A program made the translations under genes and the position numbers. Under the pieces are notes generated by a model. That model did not search any database. It saw nothing but the letters and a program-made list of their open reading frames with translations, and was not told where the DNA came from. Of a stretch of DNA of 64,000 nt, positions 61,794 through 64,000 are shown one piece after another; position 1 is the first letter of the stretch; every line of letters begins with the position of its first letter. The stretch covers positions 67,027,160-67,091,159 of the forward strand of contig OX104130.1 of the NCBI GenBank assembly GCA_944470555.2, given 5' to 3'. Source of the DNA: Heterobilharzia americana. Taxonomy: Eukaryota > Platyhelminthes > Trematoda > Strigeidida > Schistosomatidae.

Positions 61794-63300
61794 TCGAAAC
61801 AGATAGAGGTCTAGTAATAGTAATCAGAGAAATCAAGCGTCAACTTCAAGGATTAAAATGGCAGACAAATCGATGCAGGTAAGAAATAAAAACCACAGAT
61901 CAACATTACGCAGATATCCTTAGTTCTCAAAAAGCAGTTTGGTTTAATCTTTAGATGAATGATAACACAGTCATAACGTTGCGGACTACGAGCAGATTAA
62001 TGACCAAATAAACACCACCTACAAAAGTAAAAATAATTAAGATTAGAATAGATGAAACATACATATGCTTTTTTAGTTCAGGATGAATTCTACATAAATA
62101 CTGAACTCACTTTATTATGAAGCAGCACTAAACAACAGAACTACTAGAATATCTGGAACTTGAGCTGCTAATGTTCACCACCGTATCAAATTATTGTCGC
62201 ATCTTATCTATACACTCATAATACTATTAAGAAGTAGGTTATAGGAGACATACATCTGATCCTTACGATCTTCGTTGATGTCGGATTGATTGTTGTACTC
62301 GTTATTGGTCTTGTTTATTTCGTTAGAATTAGCTGAAAAATTGACCAACTTGCAGATTAACATTACAAACTAAATTGACTTGAACTTAGCATTTCTTTTC
62401 ATTTAAATCATAGTGCACTATTTTGAAACCAATCATTTGATGATAGTCACTTAACGCATCTTTCTTGGTATTTGTCAATTGCATTTCCGCGATTCTTAAC
62501 TCATGAATTTACCTAAAGTATGTGATAAATAACAACTAACAATACTTGTGTATATAGAGTCATAACCTGTTTAAAGAAATAGAGGATATCGTTTTTCGCT
62601 AACATTCATATTATGTCCTACAAAAAGTGCGCAATCACGGCATAGACACTTGTCATCCTTATTTAATTGCATAGAGGATTCTAGTATTTCGATATGTTTC
62701 TATATCATATCTTGAATATCCAACTTTACAGGGCTTTTGTTTGCTATCAGGTTGGAATTCATCATTGACTGATATCAGTTGGAAAGACGTTGTAGACCTG
62801 GGATCACTGGGCGGCTGTTTCGCCACAGTATGGGACTCCTCAGCAGTGCACATCCATGACCTTCAACCCCATGGCCAGCACGTTACCATTGAGTCACTGG
62901 GTCGGAATTCACTGGTATATATTTCCCGCTTGTGTCAGTTCACGATATAGCGCGATCTGCATCTGATGTCGGCGTTGAGTAAGTGTCCTCATCCTCCACT
63001 TGGTTGACTCCACTGGTCAAAACTTTTCTTTGGAACTTCTGGATTAATCTCTCGAAACTAGTCACTAATCAGCACTAGGTTAATTCAATCTGGAGGTTTG
63101 TGTAGACCTATGAATTGAAACCTTTTATTCAGTAATGTAGGAGTAGATGACATAATTTCAAGTTGATTCTGTTATGCACATACATTTTTTTAGATACAAC
63201 TACTAATACTACAACTCCCTATCGTTATGCTGTTGTCCGAGGTTCTGCTGATGGGAAGCAGTATGTCCTAATAAGCAATCCGCGGTTAGTTGATCAAACG
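38689..63300 (+). CDS. Unrecognised basic Ser/Thr-rich protein, probably nuclear (10 exons seen, 3' partial)
   Basis: Inferred model: 38689-38714, 38746-38820, 38854-38904, 38942-39608, 43704-43884, 46567-47044, 47136-47515, 57216-57428, 58768-59115, 63194-63300. Every junction has GT/AG ends and matching phase, and the sum is 2526 nt (842 codons) with no stop. The start ATG follows an in-frame stop at 38659. Residues 1-160 are strongly basic (MRPKRNDI, LKSSKKDRRLRS, PPKRNRQKKF, LKRHKSKVG). The rest is rich in Ser, Thr, Pro and Asn, with clusters of acidic residues near 395-420 (EEDLLAPE). The last exon reads YRYAVVRGSADGKQYVLISN. No zinc finger, bromodomain, PHD or SET motif is visible in this part. 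Such composition is common in chromatin and transcription cofactors. A BPTF-like identity crossed my mind but I cannot support it. Introns hold several LINEs, SINEs and the inverted Penelope pair. Confidence 0.8.
38746..38820 (+). CDS. Second gene exon 2
   Basis: Encodes ISRKFVPNPVALKSSKKDRR and LRST. The acceptor is AGTAG, so the exon may begin at 38743 or 38746 with the frame kept either way. Donor GTATTA. Phase 2 on both sides. Confidence 0.75.
38854..38904 (+). CDS. Second gene exon 3 (51 nt)
   Basis: Between acceptor CCATTTTTCAG and donor GTAAGA. Encodes SSKLIEKNEDTTQTSS. Phase 2 on both sides, so it is skippable without changing frame. Confidence 0.75.
38942..39608 (+). CDS. Second gene exon 4 (large basic exon)
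   Basis: 667 nt between acceptor TTTATTTCAG and donor GTAAGT. Encodes about residues 51-273 with many Lys/Arg clusters (RRSRNAGAAK, PPKRNRQKKF, SSANLLKRHKSK, RSRHGRRLKPKHE) and acidic patches (SDDEDP, DENQDGELD). Nuclear-localisation-like, without a known domain. Confidence 0.85.
39609..40689 (+). other. Second gene intron 4, 5' part
   Basis: Non-coding; open frames at 39963-40208 and 40409-40603 have no features. A family B fragment starts at about 40690. Confidence 0.45.
40690..41826 (+). mobile_element. Family B LINE, 5' leader and endonuclease fragment
   Basis: Plus strand. The leader matches 17190-16780 of the full copy (TACACTATGATGGGG, GTCAGCCCCAAAAATAA, CAGGTACCTTAAGAA). The endonuclease start HVGAFNVWTVCQIGQQGSL follows, then after a frameshift MDVCCISKTFIQDSSVI and GLAGLGIALSCRAESGL. 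It stops at ERHLEG, where a (TA)n tract begins. Confidence 0.85.
41829..41877 (+). repeat. (TA)n microsatellite
   Basis: About 24 TA units directly at the truncated end of the family B 5' fragment. One of three long TA tracts in the second gene's introns. Confidence 0.95.
42062..42790 (-). mobile_element. Family B LINE 3' fragment
   Basis: Minus-strand 3' end, from CAACATAGGACCAGGCGTTA (42078) through the C-terminal frame 42250-42465 (LHRLRWLGYVLCMPSHAMLA, ESRRLTGWGSLDNRNQQ) to about 42780. Decayed. It faces the 5' fragment at 40690 in inverted orientation. Confidence 0.8.
42791..43324. other. Intron 4, unassigned
   Basis: AT-rich with no recognised element; 42800-42960 could be more family B too diverged to place. 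Confidence 0.35.
43325..43460 (+). mobile_element. tRNA-derived SINE
   Basis: A-box-like TGACTCGGTTGGTAGGGC, B-box-like TGTTTCAAATCCT, then the tail TTTTCATTTCACCCCCAATC and ATCACCCAGCAT. The tail is shared with the inverted pair at 7530-7745. Poor acceptor pairing argues against a working tRNA gene. Confidence 0.7.
43704..43884 (+). CDS. Second gene exon 5
   Basis: 181 nt between acceptor CTTTTTGTAG and donor GTTAGT. Encodes YPDASCLSTYSDVFNELQKP and continues to FSPSSNPK. An internal AAT-GTAAGA at 43845-43850 could act as an alternative donor. Confidence 0.8.
43885..45884 (+). other. Second gene intron 5, 5' part
   Basis: Two kilobases without a confident feature except a G12 run at 44308-44319. 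The minus frame at 44480-44737 has no domain. 45060-45140 looks faintly tRNA-like (GTAGCGTAGCGGTAATGGC, GGTTGTGATCCG) but is too degenerate to call. Confidence 0.4.
44308..44319 (+). repeat. Poly-G run (G12)
   Basis: Twelve consecutive G in otherwise AT-rich intron sequence. Length is prone to sequencing error. Confidence 0.9.
45885..46050 (-). mobile_element. tRNA-derived SINE, second type
   Basis: Minus strand: A-box-like GTGGCTCACTGGTTTAGGG, B box GGGCTCGAACCCC, then a body shared with 56215-56395 down to AACCTTGTGTACGTTCG on the plus strand. Same orientation in both copies. Confidence 0.7.
46080..46490 (-). mobile_element. Family B LINE fragments (RT and 5' leader)
   Basis: 46110-46370 matches the RT region on the minus strand (GGAGTCGAATGCC.CCTT.AGGTC, GCAGTTATTGTCG, GAACCTAGGATC). 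It is followed directly by 46385-46490, which matches the 5' leader near 17220-17310 (GGAACGAGCTTTCCAC, AGTCTGACGATCACG). The join implies an internal deletion. Confidence 0.65.
46567..47044 (+). CDS. Second gene exon 6
   Basis: 478 nt between acceptor TTTTCTTTTCAG and donor GTATGT. Encodes ESTNSFSRQNVFCSNH, a Glu/Asp-rich stretch (QSQDELEEDLLAPE) and SSRRKSPVRPMQVLRTK. Enters in phase 1, leaves in phase 2. Confidence 0.85.
47136..47515 (+). CDS. Second gene exon 7
   Basis: 380 nt after a 91-bp intron. Only the acceptor TTACTTTTAG at 47135 keeps the frame; earlier AGs lead to stops. Encodes PFVFTSASVVTNPVYTRSSD and ends SITRP before GTAAGC. Ser/Thr/Gly-rich. Confidence 0.8.
47516..47619 (+). 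other. Start of second gene intron 7
   Basis: Short non-coding stretch before the first Penelope tail. This intron runs to 57215 and is the longest seen in the gene (9.7 kb). Confidence 0.5.
47620..48125. mobile_element. Two Penelope-like tail fragments facing each other
   Basis: 47620-47790, minus strand: tail with GGTTATCTGGTAAACAATAC and the flank seen at 22965. 47860-48125, plus strand: the coding end (AGGTGGAGAGAGAGATTAAT) and tail to CTAACAAACAGACTAAAATG. Both decayed. Confidence 0.65.
48130..48440 (+). mobile_element. Family B LINE 3' end
   Basis: Plus strand: AACCGTGTTGGGAGGTGTAG, GGTTGGGGTCCCG, GGTGACATGACTAAAAATTG, GCATTCGCTCTTTGACATC and the 3' UTR. Matches the last 300 bp of the family. 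Confidence 0.7.
48616..48629 (+). repeat. Target-site duplication, left (14 bp)
   Basis: AGTAGTTGGTATTT, identical to 52036-52049. It sits exactly at the left end of the inverted Penelope pair. Confidence 0.85.
48720..50300 (-). CDS. Penelope-like RT/GIY-YIG protein, left copy (5'-truncated)
   Basis: 526 codons from the first ATG and open back to about 50340. RT motifs in order: SRIYGTIKVHKAGYPIRPIV, MVSFDVTSLYTKIPI, GVAMGSPISPIVADIFM, the catalytic WWRYVDDTFTVL (DD intact) and ELPMLDC. VYRKPTHSNRYLDFKSSHP follows. The C-terminal GIY-YIG endonuclease: IIYQIPCNDCEVKYIGQTSR, SVRLTEHRNLAKHR, HSAIALHSLTHNHTIGWD, TESLFIEFTPNTCNRND. Penelope elements use this pair to cut and prime at the target. 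The N-terminal part is missing. Eight extra bases in an A-rich tract near 48790-48800 give it a longer, different C-terminus from the right copy. Confidence 0.9.
   Translation of the reverse strand: MPKTNNPSRIYGTIKVHKAGYPIRPIVDFRNTPTYEISKYLASVLRPVRDRSNSRLVNSYELKQKLNDLHIEEDEKMVSFDVTSLYTKIPINMALEAVRNQLDTDSQLTQRTKASVGEIMLGVQLCLTSTVFKFQGKIYRQTEGVAMGSPISPIVADIFMDSWEDMALRTYNPTPKIWWRYVDDTFTVLKSEHIDSFLTHINSVVNAIQFTYEVENEQGELPMLDCRIKRRIDGGLDTTVYRKPTHSNRYLDFKSSHPVSVKAGLVKCLNNRAEKLTSHCKDLNKELKHIKEALITNNYPHHFIKKFTRTHKKQNNNTNTNTNNSDNISRKEISTSIVIPYKEGTSETIRRILNKVGIRVAFKPTNSLRGKLCRLKDPIEPIKQNNIIYQIPCNDCEVKYIGQTSRSGSVRLTEHRNLAKHRTTDPNKINNLEKHSAIALHSLTHNHTIGWDKTTVLKSNIARWRERLITESLFIEFTPNTCNRNDATPIPEIWKTLLPIKKQKNKERSGDRTIKSDVERSVITLI
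50344..51858 (+). CDS. Penelope-like RT/GIY-YIG protein, right copy (5'-truncated)
   Basis: Same protein as the left copy, residue for residue over the shared part as far as I can compare. It is open from 50344 with its first ATG at 50518, and ends LLPIKKQREIR before TGA at 51856-51858. The catalytic YVDD lies near 50876-50887 and the GIY-YIG motif near 51500-51560. With no upstream start it is unlikely to be expressed as a full enzyme. Confidence 0.9.
   Translation, partial: TNNPSRIYGTIKVHKAGYPIRPIVDFRNTPTYEISKYLASVLRPVRDRSNSRLVNSYELKQKLNDLHIEEDEKMVSFDVTSLYTKIPINMALEAVRNQLDTDSQLTQRTKASVGEIMLGVQLCLTSTVFKFQGKIYRQTEGVAMGSPISPIVADIFMDSWEDMALRTYNPTPKIWWRYVDDTFTVLKSEHIDSFLTHINSVVNAIQFTYEVENEQGELPMLDCRIKRRIDGGLDTTVYRKPTHSNRYLDFKSSHPVSVKAGLVKCLNNRAEKLTSHCKDLNKELKHIKEALITNNYPHHFIKKFTRTHKKQNNNTNTNTNNSDNISRKEISTSIVIPYKEGTSETIRRILNKVGIRVAFKPTNSLRGKLCRLKDPIEPIKQNNIIYQIPCNDCEVKYIGQTSRSGSVRLTEHRNLAKHRTTDPNKINNLEKHSAIALHSLTHNHTIGWDKTTVLKSNIARWRERLITESLFIEFTPNTCNRNDATPIPEIWKTLLPIKKQREIR
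52036..52049 (+). repeat. Target-site duplication, right (14 bp)
   Basis: AGTAGTTGGTATTT, identical to 48616-48629, directly after the 3' end of the right Penelope copy. Confidence 0.85.
52050..52419. other. Intron 7, unassigned
   Basis: No recognised element. Minus frame 52153-52413 is hydrophobic but lacks context. Confidence 0.35.
52420..52600 (-). mobile_element. Family B LINE C-terminal fragment
   Basis: Minus frame: VTVNTSHVGRSRSPEGEDIS, RWIEILGEIVENQSQSRRCI, HFLSS, parallel to GLSHVGRCRLGGWGPRDKR, NQWLETLGDMAQNRSQWRRC, IHTLSSS in the full copy. Confidence 0.7.
52601..52839. other. Unassigned stretch between family B fragments
   Basis: 52610-52740 carries a plus frame (YPNCSHCGKFVISTTNLACM) and may be scrambled family B sequence. 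Not resolved. Confidence 0.3.
52840..54480 (+). mobile_element. Family B LINE relic (RT to 3' end)
   Basis: Plus strand, decayed: RAAKPHGVPPKVLKMEAG (GPDG-type motif lost), VMLTKALYSNSYNRVKNYQE and a QGCPLSSFLLKFALDVLM box near 53560. LDLEYTN follows where YADD should be, then FTYLRS-like and the C-terminal end near 54420. Frames are broken throughout. Confidence 0.78.
54481..55269. other. Intron 7, unassigned
   Basis: AT-rich. The plus frame 54606-54791 is Cys/Val-rich and hydrophobic without gene context. Nothing recognised. Confidence 0.35.
55270..55935 (+). mobile_element. Family B LINE 3' relic
   Basis: Plus strand: GACTGGTTTGCATCGACTCT (ADD-downstream region), GGAAGTGGTTAAACGCACTG, CGATGTCAGTAATGTTGATA, GGTGTAGAGTA and the 3' UTR with GATGTGAGATGTAAGGTCTT near 55900. 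No open frame left. Confidence 0.68.
55936..56214. other. Intron 7, unassigned
   Basis: No recognised feature. Confidence 0.35.
56215..56395 (-). mobile_element. tRNA-derived SINE, second type
   Basis: Minus strand: A-box-like GTGGCTTATTGGTTTAGGG, B-box-like GGGTTTGAACACT, body shared with 45885-46050. More diverged in the B box. Confidence 0.7.
56654..56715 (+). repeat. (TA)n microsatellite
   Basis: About 31 TA units in intron 7. It creates artefactual YIYIYI-type open frames on both strands. Confidence 0.95.
56716..57215 (+). other. End of second gene intron 7
   Basis: Unassigned. It ends with the pyrimidine-rich acceptor TTTTCCTATTTTCAG. Confidence 0.45.
57216..57428 (+). CDS. Second gene exon 8
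   Basis: 213 nt, acceptor TATTTTCAG and donor GTAATA. Encodes VSVIQQPIISRVFMTPNTTR, PVTTPATKPIISVPPST and RRRPTILKRTPGTGSS. Phase 1 both sides. A donor GTAGTT at 57382 after GGAACAG would give a shorter form. Confidence 0.82.
57429..58767 (+). other. Second gene intron 8
   Basis: About 1.3 kb. Frames at 57520-57783 and 58373-58630 have no domain. No transposon recognised. Confidence 0.5.
58768..59115 (+). CDS. Second gene exon 9
   Basis: 348 nt, acceptor TACTTTCCAG and donor GTAAGC. Encodes FETSESDADLSASPSNRAIG and continues to NSVTTYQSSTLT. Very rich in Ser/Thr/Asn/Gln. Phase 1 both sides. Confidence 0.85.
59116..59399 (+). other. Start of second gene intron 9
   Basis: No feature recognised before the family B relic. 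Confidence 0.4.
59400..60760 (-). mobile_element. Family B LINE relic (RT region)
   Basis: Minus strand, decayed: 59400-59640 matches 14100-14340 (GCTAATCGAGC.TTTT, CTGACCCACC), 59930-60000 matches the AAFDSVD region (GGCGTCAAACGCTGCCTTCA), 60450-60700 the pre-RT linker. Interrupted at about 60765 by a SINE, with a likely continuation at 60995-61080. Confidence 0.75.
60765..60990 (+). mobile_element. tRNA-derived SINE nested in family B
   Basis: A-box-like TGACTCATTGGTTTGGGTAG and B box GAGTTTGAATCCC lie near 60774-60838. The flanking family B sequence stops at 60760 (CCACTGGCTCTTTTT.. in the full copy) and appears to resume at 60995, so the SINE inserted later. The right boundary is approximate. 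Confidence 0.6.
60995..61080 (-). mobile_element. Family B LINE relic, continuation
   Basis: AAGTTCCTTCAGGATAAGAG, then TATAACTGTCTAGTCAGCCC, matches AAGCTTCTTCTGGATGAGTG and GATAACTGCCTAGCCAAC at 15616-15668 of the full copy. Confidence 0.5.
61081..61736 (+). other. Intron 9, unassigned
   Basis: 61280-61340 is faintly tRNA-like but too degenerate to call. Nothing else seen. Confidence 0.35.
61737..61791 (+). repeat. (TA)n microsatellite
   Basis: About 27 TA units in intron 9. Confidence 0.95.
61792..63193 (+). other. Intron 9, 3' part
   Basis: 62740-63020 is GC-richer than its surroundings (CATCCATGACC, CCCCATGGCCAGCACG) and may be a fragment of an LTR or another repeat. I could not assign it. 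The rest is plain AT-rich sequence ending at the acceptor TACATTTTTTTAG. Confidence 0.4.
63194..63300 (+). CDS. Second gene exon 10 (last in window)
   Basis: 107 nt, donor GTGAGT. Encodes NTTTNTTTPYRYAVVRGSAD and GKQYVLISNPRLVDQT. Phase 1 in, phase 0 out, so the gene continues beyond 64000. Confidence 0.85.
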
Positions 63301-63444
63301 GTGAGTTTAACCACTTCAGCTAAATATTACGAATCCCTTTTTTGTAGTAATTATTTATAAAAGATATCCATATTTCTCTTGGTTTACTTGCAGCTAAGGG
63401 GATATCAGTCCCCTCGATGTTAAAGATATGCCTTGCTAAAAATA

Positions 63445-63960
63445 GTTGACAAGCATGAAACCTAGATTTAGGGCTTCCTGTCAATTATTTCCAACAAACC
63501 CCCTTTGCCAAAACTCTGAAATCTCGATCAATAGATGTATTCTGTGTTTCTCAGACATTTGTACAAGATCCTAGCCTTGTTATTCACTTGACCACATTTG
63601 GCTAGTGTAGTGAATCTCTGAGATTCACGTCGTGTGTTTCCTGAAATTCGATGACTAGTTTCTGTTGGTGTGGAGCAGAAAGTGTACTTCACGACTCGAT
63701 ACCAGTCGATGACTGTCCATCTATGCGCTCGTCGATAACCTATTTGCAGTTTGTGTTTCCTGCTGTTCAGACAATGCAAATAATGTTTTATCAGAAGTTT
63801 TCAATTTCATTACATAAGGAAAACGTTTAGGTGTAGTCATACTAGTGAACATTACAGCATTCAAGTATGGAATCTAGCCCAGTCGGAAAGGTATCTCTGG
63901 GGTATCTATAGAATTCTGTTTTGATAACCGGACGCCGGTGTTTGTCAATTACAATCTAGT
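63445..63960 (+). mobile_element. Family B LINE endonuclease fragment
   Basis: Plus strand: SIDVFCVSQTFVQDPSLVIH aligns with GMDVCCVCETRIQDPSVVIH, and WCGAESVLHDSIPVDDCPSM with STRAENSLLDWIPVDSRLCA. GTGTAGTCATACTAGTGAAC and AGCCCAGTCGGAAAGGTATC follow, matching the later endonuclease. Stops and shifts throughout. Confidence 0.75.
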
Positions 63961-64000
63961 TTTGACAATCAATTTTTATTGACTAGCACTGATTTCAAAA

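Overview
The window looks like a flatworm nuclear genome, most likely a schistosome or a close trematode relative. The sequence is AT-rich and intron-rich, with very short 5' introns followed by very long ones. It carries long (TA)n tracts, RTE-like and CR1-like LINEs, Penelope-like elements with a GIY-YIG endonuclease, and tRNA-derived SINEs. No bacterial operon, CRISPR array or rRNA gene was seen. Species cannot be fixed from this sequence alone.

Two host genes can be assembled from exons with matching splice phases. The first, on the minus strand (2112-21762, five exons, 234 residues), is a class I SAM-dependent O-methyltransferase of the caffeoyl-CoA/COMTD1 family. It runs from start to stop and keeps its SAM loop and metal ligands. 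The second, on the plus strand (38689-63300, ten exons seen, 842 codons, 3' end beyond the window), encodes a basic, Ser/Thr-rich, probably nuclear protein that I do not recognise. Its first three introns are only about 30-37 bp and later ones reach almost 10 kb.

Nearly everything else is transposon material. Family B is an RTE-like LINE: one almost full-length copy lies at 13363-17325, broken by a single missing base at 14182-14184, with a very similar 5'-truncated copy at 25640-26866 and about a dozen decayed fragments. Family A (RTE-like) is at 6230-7520 and 35654-36230. CR1-like relics fill 27.3-35.6 kb and are split by another LINE, family C. Penelope-like elements occur as one old, mutated relic (17.8-19.4 kb), several truncated copies, and a young head-to-head inverted pair at 48630-52035 bounded by a 14-bp target duplication.

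Layout: 1-22 kb, methyltransferase gene with large TE-filled introns; 22-36.6 kb, intergenic LINE graveyard; 38.7-63.3 kb, second gene with TE-filled introns; 63.4-64 kb, a family B endonuclease fragment. The points most worth checking are the inverted Penelope pair, the conserved and covarying stem-loop with a GAAAC strand in Penelope tails, the one-base-broken LINE and its close relative, and the micro-intron cluster with a tandem acceptor.
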